A stretch of 64,000 bases of DNA from Falciphora oryzae. Taxonomy: Eukaryota > Ascomycota > Sordariomycetes > Magnaporthales > Magnaporthaceae. The DNA is taken from positions 2,143,630 to 2,207,629 of the forward strand of contig JNVV01000002.1 of the NCBI GenBank assembly GCA_000733355.1. The letters are read 5' to 3'. The notes below the pieces were generated by a model. That model saw nothing but the letters and a program-made list of their open reading frames with translations. It had not been told where the DNA came from and ran no database searches. Below, in pieces: positions 10,171 through 22,548 of the stretch (its first letter is position 1; each line of letters starts with the position of its first letter). The translations under genes were made by a program, and so were the position numbers.

Positions 10171-13100
10171 TTAGTGACTTGCGAGGGTTATCGACGACCC
10201 AGGGCTTGCCATTTCGTCATCCAGCGACATACCGGAGGCGTCATCCTCTATGTCCTCCACCGTCAGCTTCTGCAGCGGCTCGAGAACGTCTGGGTATGGA
10301 CGAACCGAGTCAGCAACGGTCACTTGCTACAAGAAAAAAAGAGAAGAAATAAACAAGGAGGCCGAGGGGGATGCAGAATGCCGCATAAGTCACTTACCTC
10401 GCTTCAGTGCCAGATATTCCTCTCGTCGCGATTCGTCTAGGTGCCCAGTGCCGCCGAGCTGGTCTTCTTCGAAATACTTGTCGGTGTCGTCAAAGAGCTG
10501 CTCGAAGTTTTGGAAGATCTGCTTCTGGATCTGGTTTCCACGGAGGACGAAGTTCGCCTTCAGAAGTTTCAACGACTCAATAGCCACCCGCTGGGCTGCG
10601 AGATCGAGCGCCTCGCTCCGCTCCACGCCTCCCGCGTCGTCGTCGAAGTCGGTTCCAGGGCCGTACGTGAAGATTTCCGAATACAGGAAATCAAACACGT
10701 CGCTCCCCACCTGAGGCTCGTAGTATCCAAGCAGAGAAGGTGCCCATTTGTGCAGGTTTGCGAGACCATCGCGGGCGAAGGGCAGGGGTTCCTGCTGGCC
10801 AGAGATGTTCAGCGCCTCGAACACGTCCCGGTGGAAGTCCAGGAAGGCCCTTCCTTCGCTGTTGTTGAGTGATCTGCACTGATCACATATATGCGTAAAC
10901 AGCTCGTTGATACGGTTCGGGTTGCGGCTCCTGCGACAGAAGACGACCGCCGCTCGGAGGAAAGGTTGGTTGAGGTGCGACACCATGGCACCGCTAATGG
11001 CCACCATCAAGGTTGTCAGCACTTTGTATTCCGTTATCATGCTGAGCCGCACAAGCGACTCGATAATGGACTCGGTTGCTGGCATGTTCTGGTTGATCAT
11101 AAGCAGCTTGTCGACAAACACATTGCCTTGGTTTCGGACCCAGTCCTTCCCGATCAGCCCGAGCTCCTGTTTCGTTATCTCAAAAGGTGCGGGTGGGTCT
11201 TGGCAGGCTGCCAGGTAGCGAGATGTCATGAGCGCATGTTCGGGCACCTGGAACTCGCTACGATCGTGCGCTTGAATCCCACGGGGCGGGAGGAGGTTCT
11301 CCAGGAGCACACTGATGAGGCCGATGACGTTTTCGTAGCTGGGAGGCCGGTTTGGAAGCCTCCTAGACACCGTTGTTGCCATGCGGGCGAACTGCATCTG
11401 AGGGTCGTTCGTGTCGGCCGCAATGACTAGCACCAGTCTCCTGAGGTGGTTCTGGTCCAAGAACAAGCCCATCTCCTGCCGTCCAAGTTGCACGTATGCG
11501 AGCATGAAGCCGAAGACCTCGTGCCAGGATCGGAGGTGAATGTGGAAGTGGTCCCAGAGCTCGCCAATCAGTCCGATGGTGAGGTGCACCAACAGGTTTT
11601 GCTCGAAGGGGTTTGAATTTCCAGGCGGTCCTCCGTAAAGGGCAGGAGACGTGTTTTTCACCTCCCGTATGACGGACAGGAAGAATTCTCCGCTGTTGGT
11701 GCGGACGCGGCTGTCGGGGTTCCGCTGCAGCAACATCCGGAAGGCTGTCCGCCGCTCGCTGAAGTACGTGAGAATCTCAACGGCGCACTCGCGGCAGTCC
11801 GACAACCACGTGACGAGGTTGCTCAGGATCCGATCGAAGTCGGGCACATCCTTCTGTCGAGATGCTACTTGGTCGAGGTGACCAATGGCCATGTGGATCG
11901 CCACCTTGTGCTTTCCTTGTAGGTGAGCGTTTGCGTCACCTGCCGTGGCGTTTCTGTAGGCGAGAAGCGCGGTGCAGACAAAGTAGATGTGCGATGGCGC
12001 AAACAGGCAGTGCCGTCTCAGGATGGACATATTCTCCTTTTGAATATGCGCCAGCAGATCGTCTGGCATCGGGACACGGAGTGGATTAGAACCCACGACC
12101 TGCGCCAGAGCTTGCTGCTCCTTGGCCAGAGCAGAAGAACGCTGGTAGAACAGCATGTAGGCGCTGTAGGTCTTGTCGTAAGGTTGGCCGGCCCCGTCGT
12201 ATGGGTTACGCAGGTCGGGGCCGCCAAAGCAACTCGCCTCCATATGAGCCGGGTCCCACTGAGACACCAGGTCATCGTTGAACTCGATCCAGGTTTCGCC
12301 CGGGCCTGACGTGGGTCGCTCGCGGATGTATGAGTAATAATGCCCGGACTCGGCCGTCCCAGAGTGGACGAGAACCCCGACAAGCTCGAAAATGTCTGGA
12401 GCGCTCTCTTCAGACGGGTTGCTGAGATGCTCGATCGTATAAGGGCGCATGTTGATCCTTGTTGGGAACGAGAAGTAGTCATTGATCTTGTTGCGCGTCA
12501 GCGATCGGAGGTTGAAGTCAAACCGTTTCAGGTGGAAGATGAGGTTGTCCGGTATATCCTTCAGGCAGGCCCTCTTCACAGCGTCAACGTGCCGGTCGCA
12601 GGTCGAGCACTTGTACTTGTTGTCGCCCCCCATGATTTCGCCGTGGACGTAGGCCTGTAGGCTTTCCTGGAGACTGCTCTTTCCCTTAATGTCGCACTGG
12701 ATCGCCGAGAAAGGCTCGAGGATCTCTGAGATGTGCTCGCACTCTTTGGAGCGGACTTGCTGCACCAGTTGGCCACCATAAAACGCTCTGAACTCCTTCT
12801 TGCTCTCGGGCGTCAGCAGCTGGCCTTCCCACCTGTCGAAGAGCAGATTGTAGAATTCGTCCACGTCCATTTGGTTGTGGATGTCGATCGGCGTGTCGTC
12901 ATATGTCTTGATGCTGGCCGCGCAGTGCTGCGGGTCGGTGAATCGCCGTAGACTATTTTGAAGGAAGCCAAACACGGTCTGGGTGTTGAATAGAAGCTTC
13001 TGAGAATACTCTCGGTCCGGAACTTCAGCATCAAGGATGAACTTCCGGAACCCGACGTTCATGAAGAGCTGTGTGAAGAGCGAGTTCAGGTAGCACGTGT

Positions 13101-16100
13101 TGGACAGGTTTCTCAGCCCGACATATCCGCACGGAGCTCGAATCGCCTTGCTACGCTCAAACCCGAAAGGGAGCTCGTAGTGGTAGGGATCTTCATTGTC
13201 ACCGGCCTCGAGTGGGACCAGCCTATCCAGGTCTTGGATCAGCCTCTCCAGCAGCTCCGTGTCGTTCCCTATCGAAGCCAGCATGGCCTCGAATAGATAA
13301 AGCCTAGTTTGTGGGTAGTGCACTAGCCGCGGGAGAGGGCGGCGGGTACCCGTGTGCCACTCAGGGAAGAGGTGTTTCCAGAAGATCTTGTGTGCCAGGT
13401 CCCTGCGCAGACATGAGTTAGTGGTCGAGCGAAGCGGATCCGTTATGGGTCGCTTACCTTCTCTGGACGAGCCCATGTTCACCGGAGCTATCTTCTGACA
13501 TGGCGAGAATCTGCCTCAACATCTGTGCTAGGTTGAACGCCACCAAATCGGGCGAATCTGGTTGGGTAATGTCCTCCTCAGGTTCGTACGATAGCAACAT
13601 GTCGGATGTCACATTGAGGAGCAGCTGCATGTCCAATATGGCAGACCCCGAGTCTTTCATCGACTTGAACATGTCGAGCCACAACATGAAGACTTCATCG
13701 CACTGAAAGCGTTGCTCGATGGCGGTGGGAACCAGGTTGCAGGCGAGCGGCCAGAAGAACTCTTCCACTTCGGTCGAGGAGACTGCCGGATAGCTGTCGG
13801 GCAAGTGTTGTTAGAGTTTGCGCAAATCAAGCGCGCGACCAGAACAGGGTGCGGGATGCTACTCACCTATTTCGCCTGCTGAACTTGACCAAGACCATAT
13901 CTCGCACCAGGGCCCGGGCCATGGGGCGCGGCTCTCGGAGGATGAGCCGCGCGATGATCGCAGGCATCTCGGTCGAATCAGTGAGAGCAGTCCAGCAGAC
14001 TCGTGATAATACAGCGCAGTCGAGTATCGCCTGCAGCAGAACATTGGATAGCTTTACCGCGGCGTCTGCGGTGTTTCGCATGGCCGCATTGGAAACAAGC
14101 AACGTGATAAGGCGCCTGACGAGGTCACCATCTACACACGCCAGAATTTCGGGAGCGGCAGAGGCCACGCTGTTGTTGGAGACAATGAGCTGGGCGCCGC
14201 GGCTGCATGTGCGGGCGTCGTTCAGAATGGCGACCACGAGGTTCATGATCACCGTGGACAGATAGACCCTCAGATTCGTGCTGGGGTTGATGAAGGTGGG
14301 ACAGCTCTCTATAACGTCGTGGCTGCGGATGGCGGAGACCGACAAGAATAATATCCTCTTGAGTGCGTCGTCGTAGGACCGTATCGCCGCCTCTCGGTCA
14401 TGTGCAGGAGCCGACTCGGCCGCACGCCGGCGAGATCGTAGAAACTCCTCCATGGCGAAGATGGCATAGAGAGACTTGAAAGTTTGTCCCACTGGAAAGA
14501 CCTCGGTCGGGCTCTTGGAAGAATCTCCGATGACACTCAGGATACGGTCATCGGCAGGAAGCCTACCCAGGAATTGGTAGATCTAGAGGTAAACCCAACA
14601 AAGTTAGCACCTATTTGTTGCCTTTCTTGGTTTCCTTTCTCTCTTTTCCATTTGGAAACAACACGCTTCTCGTGGGAAGCGAAATAGCTCTTACCTCAGT
14701 GGCGAAACTAGCATCCATGCTAAGACACTCCCAAAGCTTGTCAAAATGCGACAGGATCTCGATCTCGACGGGCGAGGCACCCGGCCGGATCCGACCCGTG
14801 GGGGCTGGTGCGGCCTCCCGCTTGACCAGGATCAAGCCATTGTGGATATGCAGATCCTCCAGAGACTTGCAAATGTCGGCCTCTTGCGGCACGAACGGCT
14901 GCCCGCGGTAGTAGATCCTGTAGTTTTCGAAGCCAGTCACCTCTTTCAGGCTCGCCAACAAAGATGCCGCCGTGTTTCGCCGGCCAATGTTCAGCTCCTT
15001 CACGTCGGTATGCTTGTCCCCGTCGAAGCACTGAAACTTGAGTTCCGCCGAGTCTCCCTCGACGCCGTTGGGCAGTGCCAGAGGCAGCGACCTCAGGTCA
15101 GGGGTCGCGAAATGCCCCAGCCGGCTGTACAGGCTGTGAAACTCACGCAGCACAGCAAGCGAGCGCACGAATAGGAGTGACTGCTCCTGGACCAAGGCCT
15201 GGTTGGAAGGTGTCACCATAGGCTCACCGTCGTCGGTGGTCGGGCGGTCGCCGAAAGACTTGAGCTGTGCCGCTGCTGAGAAGAGCTGCTTGAGACACCT
15301 GTCGACAAACCCGAGATGTACCTTCCGGGCCCGGTGGTGTGAAAAGGCCCGGATAGATTTGCTGTTGAGGTATATGTCGTTCACAAGCAACTCGACGGCT
15401 TGCTGCTCCAGGGTCGGGTTGGTGGTGGTCAGAATCACTCGCCAAACTTGCTCGATGGCACCCCAGTCGGCACCCTCTTCGTCGTCCAGGACGTCGCTCT
15501 TCGGGTCGTTTATGATCGGCACGATCCCGGCCCGGATCAGATCTAGGGCGCCAGTGCAAAAGCACTCCGGTGGAAGCAAGGGCAGATACTCGTTCAGGCA
15601 GGTAGTCACGAAGGGATTTTCTGGCTTCATCTTTCGGAGGCTTTTCAGGAGGATCTTCCACGAAGCGTCCCGGTCTTCTTGGCAGGCGGCGCCCTTGCCA
15701 ACCATCATGTCCCAAAGTCGAGAACCGAGGCCGCTACCCAAGATGGCCATGGGTTGGTAGTTGACGACGTGGAAAATCAGGTCATGTCGATGAACGTTGG
15801 GTTGGCCGCTGATGGCCGGCGGGTAGCCAGCCTTGCGACCGGCCAAGATGGCATGCTCCAGCTCATTCACCAGAAGCTCGGCGAAGGAAAACTCGGTTGC
15901 CAACATCTGAATTTCCCTAGAAAGGAATAGATTTGCGAGATAGTGAGTCGCCGCGAGGCTGCCCGGTGTCGTCGGCGACTTGTTCGAGATGTCCCGCATG
16001 CAGTCTCGATACAAGACAGCCTTCCCTTCTGCGTCCGGGGCGCAGCGGCTGAGAACCAGCTCTTTGAACTTAGCATTGGCAAAATCTCGGACGTCGGGAT

Positions 16101-18475
16101 AGGCCACCGGCGACTTGGGCCCCATGACAGAAGATTCCCTCATGAGCCTCAGACATAGGAAGTACGGGGCAAGGTCAAGGGGGCGGTCGTTCTGGACACA
16201 CTTGCCCACTGCGTGCTTGAGCATGATGTCTGCGAACTCTCGCACCGCAGGAGTGAAGGCCTCAATAGGTAGAGACTCCAGCTTATGCAGGAGGTACAGC
16301 ACGCCCTCCAGCGTGAAGAGCTGACCGATGCGGCCAACCATGCGGAGCAGAGCCTCCGAGACCCGAGGATCCTGGGTCGTCGTGACTGTTTTCCACAGTA
16401 GGTCGGTATGCTCATTGGCATATGTGTTGGTGACGAGCAAGAAGCCAAGTATGTTAAAACTCTCGGACGTAATCTCGGGATGGCAGGTTGGTCCGAGCAG
16501 ATATGAAATCAAGTCGGACCGCAGGAGAGAATTGGCAAAGAAGTGCTGCACCGCGACGTTGCGGGTGTCGTGCTGTGGCTCGCTAAATCGCTTCCAGCAG
16601 CTCACCATGTCGGCGCACATCTCACTGACGGCCATGACACGTAGCTGCATCTGGCTGGACATGATGAGCCTGCTGAACATACTGAATCGCCACTGACAGG
16701 AGACAACCTCGGGGACGAAGGCGTGGAAGATTTGTGGGTGAGTCTTGCGGAAGTCCTCGACGTGCTTCACGGCGCCGGCGTTATCAGTGCCGCGCAGCGA
16801 ATGTCTCAAGACCTCTCCAAGGCATTTGATGATGCCGCCGGTGTGCTCGTGAGAGAGGTGCGTAATACCTTTCTCAATGAGAGCAGACAGGGCCACAGAC
16901 ACAGTCCTGAACATATCGTACGCCATGTTCAACCGATTGCGGACCTTTTCGCTCGTGTGAAGAATGCTATTGGGAGGCGGAGGTACCGTGTCGTAGAAGA
17001 GAATCAAGGCGCTCAGCTGGCAGATGTGGTGAAGGTTATCGCTCAGCCGGGGGAACTTGGCAAGCAACTCGACATGCCACCCTGCCAGTCTCCACAGGCA
17101 GGCGAAGGAGCCACCAGGCTCTTGTCCCTGGCTCTGGCTCAGGAAAGACTCCATCAGCTCTGATATCTCGTCCTGATGCAAGCAAGTACCGTTGTAGTTC
17201 GTCGCCGTTGCGTCATCACGTTTGCACATGGTGTTCAGAACCTGAAGATAGAGGGGGGATATCAGGTCTGGGGGCCGACTATCTTCGGCCTCGACCGCTC
17301 TCCTCATTGTGGTGAGATCGAAGCAGGCGAAGTGGGCGGTCAGGGCGGAGAACTCGTTGAAAATGCGGAGTATTCCTGCACGAAACTCCCTGTCTCTGAC
17401 AGTGCTTCTAAACGCACGAACTAGTGAGCATGGAGCAGCATCCAGGCGGCTGAGGCACAGCTGGCTGTGTGGGAGAAGAAGCTCCCTTACCTTCGGAAAT
17501 AAACGTTCGAGACAATCTCCGGCAACCCGAGCCAAAGACACCGATGCCGCAGGAAGGATTCAAGCAGCATAGGATATGGTGCGTCCTTAGCCCACTGGAT
17601 ATACTCCTGGATCCACCGTACTAGCCTCCAAGCGACATCGTCATCTGCAGTCCACGTGTTAGCAAAAGCACCTGTCAGGTGATATGAAGCATTGGGGTTA
17701 TCTCACAGGCCAGGATATGTTGATTGACCCTGTTGACGCTCTCCTGTTGGTGCTCGCCATCGTTCCGATAGGGGAACTCGGGCGTCGGGTCCTCCAACAC
17801 CTCGTCGTCGTCGTCGGCACTCACACCAACAAATCCGGAATTGTCCTCGTCCAGCATCTGGATCATATTGACGCTTGGTTGGTTCGAGGAGAACTCGGGG
17901 TCGCCGTCGCCACCAGGTCGGGGGTCGAGCACCTTGATGGGCGGGCTGCCGCCATCCATGGCGGATGATATTGGAGTGGACCCGGAGGTGCCTCCCTGTG
18001 ACATATCGACCTCGGACTCCTCGACGCTGACTTTGACATCGTCGACATGCGCCTCTGGAGGCTGGGTGGTCGAGGCTGGGCTCTTGGAGGAGAGCGGGGA
18101 GGAGGGTATCGTGTCTAGAGACCGCTGGGTGTTCCGCAGATTTATGGTGACCCGACTCGACACGGGCTCGACCGAGAGGCCGGGGCCATCGGGACCCTGG
18201 TCGGGGGTGTGGGGACCGGTCGGGTCGGCGTCAACCTTCATTTTGGAGCCCTCGGGCGACAGGCCGGCTTCTGGGGGTTCTGCGCCAAGGTCCTGGGAGG
18301 ACCCCGCCGTGCCTGGGCCAGTGGAGCGGGACGGCGAGGCACCACCGCTCAGCGAGGTGCGGCGGCGCTTGCGGGCGGAGAGCTCGTCGTCGTCGAACGG
18401 ATTCGGGCGGGTCGAGCAGGGCTCAGAGGACACGGCTCGTTCTCTCGGCTCGGGGGATCTTGAGGGTTGGTCCAT
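10171..18475 (-). CDS. Large ubiquitin-specific protease (USP9X/USP24/USP34-like), about 2,603 aa
   Basis: A cysteine deubiquitinase of peptidase family C19. The model has seven exons, listed 5' to 3': 17707-18475, 17491-17644, 14695-17407, 13867-14582, 13458-13793, 10398-13402 and 10171-10289. All phases agree and the total is 2,604 codons. Residues 1-256 are disordered and acidic with a KRRR patch. Residues about 300-1560 are helical-repeat-like scaffold; a ubiquitin-like stretch lies around the segment ENYRIYYRGQPFVPQE. The catalytic domain holds the Cys box GLRNLSNTCYLNS (Cys1666), the His box SGHYYSY (His1917) and the EFND motif. Zinc-type residues are Cys1784, His1786, Cys1828 and Cys1831, as in USP9X-type enzymes. 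A long C-terminal scaffold ends in a short acidic tail. The substrate is unknown. The 83-nt intron at 17408-17490 is the least certain junction. Confidence 0.9.
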
Positions 18476-20905
18476 CTGGCTGGGTGCAAGGGACTGCGAG
18501 TGCGCGATTGCTCAAGCTCCAGGGTCTCTCGAGCTCCGCGCGAGACAGCTCGGCGACAGCTTCGCAATGGCCCCCACACTAGCATACGTCAGGTCGGCGG
18601 GCGGGCGGACAAATCTGAGGTGGGCGAGCGGGGTGAATTAAAACACAGCCTGCCTCTCCGAGCGTTAGAATAGGTCGACACAGGAGCCTTGTACGCAAAC
18701 CTGCGGTCCCTGGAGGCAGGAATTATGGGCAAGGCTGAGGGAGGATTGAAGAGGCGGGACGAGGCCGAAGGTGGAAGTCACCACTGTCGCGGGTGCAGGC
18801 CGAAGGCAGACGGGAGGCGCGAGCACGACCCGGGCCTACAAGGTGGGTTTGGAGGTATGTGGGAGGTGGCAGGCAGCACCGCCCGGTTGATGGCAGCTGC
18901 AGCCCGGAGCTGGGTGCCTGGCTGCGAAGGGAGTTGGGGAAGGCGGGTGGTACTTGGGATTCTATGAAAGCGGAGTGAAGTTGCAGGTACCCTGCAGAGT
19001 GGGGACAGGGCGCGTGGGACAAATGAATGAACGTGCAATGGACGACTTTTTCTCTTCTTTCTTCTCTCTGATGGATATGGGACAGACAGGAGGTACCTAT
19101 CCGTTCCGTTTGTCGGCAAGATCCCCCATCCGGCTGGAGCTGGCAGCCTTGGGACTGGGAATGTTGGACGGACTGGGGCCTGACTTGCCGTAGCTTGGAG
19201 CTGGTGCGCAGGTATGGGAATCCCGAGACGCTGCAAATATTGCCTGTCCCGTCCCAACGCACCCTGGAAATCCAAGGGACTAGAGGAGCTGTCGGGTTGG
19301 CGGTTTCTGAGAGCGAAGAGATGCTCGAGCAGCACAAGACCAGAAGAGCGGCGAGGCTCTGCTTCGGGAGTCGGTGCTTTTTTTTCGGTCTGGTGGTGAC
19401 TGCTCTTTGGCGGTTTGGAAAGCGAGAAAAGAGCTTGGAGAGCAAACGCCTTGTGGATGTGCTGCTTGGGTGGGGTGTAAATAAGCCGGCGCGGGGAAGG
19501 GGGTGAGTTTAGGGACGCGTCGTCCGCAGGCAGGAGCCCTCAGAAGGCGTTCCACGGTCCAGCCTAGACTTTTTATTCCTTTGGAAGCTCAACGCCTTGG
19601 TTGGTTCAATGGCTTTAACATCCATATTTCGAGGCGCACTTTGACGAAGGGAAGATAATCGAAATGAGCGAGTTACCATCACATAGCTGAGGTGCTCACC
19701 AGCTAGATGACACGTACCAGCTAACTCCTGCGCAGGCTTACCAACTCGCGGCGTGGAAGTCCACTCACGTCACAATAAGAGGACAAGTTGAGAATTCAAC
19801 GCATGCATCCGACCCAACCGGTCCTCTCAGTGCCGTCTGTCCCTGGGATTTGTCCACCACCGCCAGTATTGCATTTGAGTGAGCGGACCGATCTCGTTTG
19901 GTGGGGTCAGTGGCCGTGAACGGAGCCAAACGCCTCCCTGCTGCGAAGCGAGCACCTCTTGCGGGTCGAATTGGGGGTCCCCAAACTCAGCGTCGAGCTG
20001 CCCGCTGCGAGGTTCTTCCGATGACGCGTGCCAAACCTCCATTGATTCGGGCAATTGTTACCTCAGGGTGCTGAGCGCTCCCGTCCCGTTTCCCGCCAGC
20101 AACCAGGCACCCTCCTAGCCCCACCACCCGACACGATACCCTGACCGTCTGGTTCTTTGTGGAAGGAAAATCATGCTCCCAAGGCCCCGGTAGTAGGTGC
20201 CTCTGGAATTGTCCATTTCCAGATGCGCTGCTTCTTCTTGGTATACGGTATATTTTGCGGCGGACATGTGCAGGGACAGCTTTATGTACACAAACAGCTT
20301 ACGGAGTAGTGAATTGATGGCTACTGTTTGTATCTTGCCGACACTTGACGACCCCGGTTGGCATTAAGGTCGCACAGGGGCTCAGTCGGCTGGCGGTCAT
20401 GGCGAGGCCATGTAACCTCAGGCACAGTCAATTGATGTGAGCGGTAGCACGCATGCATTTTTGTCAGTGGTGGGCCCTCAGCCCCTGACTGCTGTCTGTG
20501 GTGTTCGAAGCATTTGATCCACGACTCCATGCATCGATTGGTCGCCATCATAGGGTATTGTCTACCAGGTAGCTGGCTCAATTTCAGTTTCGAGGCTGAG
20601 AAAAAGCAAGAATATTCCAAGCTGAAGGGGCTATCAGACAGCTTGTCCCTCGAATCTTCCGCGTTGGCTGGACGCCCCGGTCGGCCTTGAAAAGACTCAA
20701 CGTCACCGGGCTCACTCTCACAGCAGTCCCGTCACAAATTTTCGTTACCCAACCAACCGGAATTGTACGAAGTGCGCGTCACCAACGAAGAAGAAAAGCA
20801 ACTCTAGGCACGCAACCAGCCTTGCCGGGTGACAGGACTACATCACCACCGACATCACCTTGCAGAGAAGAAAGAGTGCCCGACAAGCGCCCTTCTCGGT
20901 ACGCC
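18476..20905. other. Divergent spacer between the USP gene and POP3
   Basis: A 2.4-kb spacer expected to hold the promoters and leaders of both genes. A 240-codon frame on the minus strand (18723-19445) and several overlapping frames show no domain, signal peptide or biased codon pattern that would support a gene. Nothing else stands out. Confidence 0.5.
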
Positions 20906-21765
20906 ATGGACCGCAAGAGACTAGTCCATCAACTAGACACCCCTTACTCGACGGTTGAATGGTGAGATTCCTCACTTCTGAAGTGTAGCCTCGCACCGGT
21001 GTCAACTTTGTCAAGTTTCTGACTGCCTCTAGGCCGCATATCCAGCAAGATGACCAGGACTCGATCCTAGAGCTTCTTTGCAAGTGAGTTTTCCCCGGTG
21101 ATATCTTCACGCGAGGCTTCGTGCTGACGTCCAACAGCCTGCTCTCTCCTCTGGGCGAGTACCGGAGAAAATACGCCTCTCAGTCCAAGGGCAAGCGAAG
21201 CAAGGCCAAGAAAAAAGACCAACCCCAAAGCGAAGAGGCGCCAGCAGCCGAGGCAGTCAAGCCACCGCCACCAGAACTCGGCAAATATGTCGACGTCGGA
21301 CTTGCGAGCATCACCCGGGGCCTTCAGCAGCCTGCGGCTACCGGAAACCCTCGCGGGCCCAAGACTCGCAGCGGCAAGGGCATAGCGGGTGACGCTGCTG
21401 CCGACATTATCCCTTACGCCGTCGTGTTCGTGGCTCGGTCGGGGCAGGCGTCGGTTTTCCACTGCCACTTCCCCCAGATGGTCGCGGTGGCCTCCGAATC
21501 GTCGCCCATCCGCTTGGTGGGCTTCAGCAAGGCCTGCGAGGACCGCCTGAGCGAGTGTCTCGGCATTCCCAGGGCATCCAGCATCGCCCTGAGGGCACAC
21601 GCGCCGCAGTCCCAGGCTCTTCTCGATTTCGTCCGACGAAAGGTTGCGCCCGTCGAGGTCCCCTGGCTCAAGGAGGCCGCGACGGCTGGCTATCAAGAGA
21701 CCAAGATCAACACAACCGAGGCCCCTGTTGGCCGGAAAAGGCAGAGGTTGACTTCCAAGCCGTGA
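20906..21765 (+). CDS. POP3: RNase P/MRP protein subunit Pop3
   Basis: Three exons: 20906-20961, 21033-21083 and 21138-21765, giving 244 aa. The first two are tiny (56 and 51 nt), and the phases close exactly (Trp and Asn codons are split). The N-terminus MDRKRLVHQLDTPYSTVEW, then PHIQQDDQDSILELLCNLLSPLGEYRRKYA, is the signature of the fungal Pop3 family. A Lys-rich patch (GKRSKAKKK) follows. The rest resembles the L7Ae/Rpp38-like fold: GLASITRGLQ, then a hydrophobic strand IIPYAVVFVARSG, then VAVASESSPIRLVGFSKACEDRLSECLGI. The family is a protein component of nuclear RNase P and RNase MRP, which process pre-tRNA and pre-rRNA. The start at MDRKR is chosen because the conserved sequence begins there; the frame is open further upstream but not protein-like. 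Confidence 0.9.
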
Positions 21766-22548
21766 GCCATGGACGGTGTTGGTTGGACGTGGCTTGAGAA
21801 TCTGCTTGACAGTTGCGGAGTCACGAATGGTTAGCCAAATGCAATAGAACCACAACTCCATGGCTCTCTCTATGTCGCAGACGCTTACCTAGGTGCAGAG
21901 ACCATGGCATGAAGATTTCTAGGCACTCTCCATTGCCTGCTCTGGTGCTGCTTGTTCCCTCCAGTTAAGGGGTCTGTGGGTGCCTTATCCGTTAGGCCGG
22001 CCTGGGAAGTTGCCTCCGCCTGCTCGGGATGGAAAGATGGAAAGAGCACAGGGATGTTACATCTGGGCTAGTCCCTGCCGTGGCAGGCCACTCCTTCCTT
22101 CCCTTTTCAGCGTCGAGCCGCCTATACAACAGTTGTTTAGACCACACAAAGAGGCAGACAAACATTTCTGATTGGCCCGTGGTCAAACAAAACAGAAACC
22201 GAGCTCTACTTCTTGCCCTGCCGACCCAGGTTTTCCCACTCCCACGCAGATTTTTTCACTACAACCCCAGGACCCCAAAGTTCTGTACCAACCTGTCTGC
22301 TCCCCTTCCATCGCACTGATTCCTGTGCCAGCAGATCAAGCTACTTGCTGCTGATCGGGTTATCGGGGCGTCTTTTGGGTTAGGTCAACGCCTGCGCACT
22401 TCGAGAACACCAGTTTTCCTGTCGGCGTTATCGTACCCATCTATTTTCCGCTTCCCGCCTGGTTCATATCTGTGCCATACCGTCACTTCCCCATCAACTA
22501 CCCTACACCAACCATCCAGCTCAGGATCGTTACAGCATATCCATCAAG
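21766..22548. other. Spacer between POP3 and the orphan gene
   Basis: A 783-nt tandem-orientation spacer. Its right half is C/T-rich just before the next ATG, as is usual for fungal leaders. I see no gene, tRNA or clear promoter motif. Confidence 0.5.

Noticed and set aside
17491..17644. A frameshift or pseudogene in the USP gene
   Set aside because: A normal-size GT-AG intron at 17408-17490 restores the frame with exact phase, and all catalytic residues are intact.
18723..19445. 240-codon minus-strand frame between the USP gene and POP3
   Set aside because: Overlapped by other frames and shows no family resemblance; more likely promoter and leader sequence.
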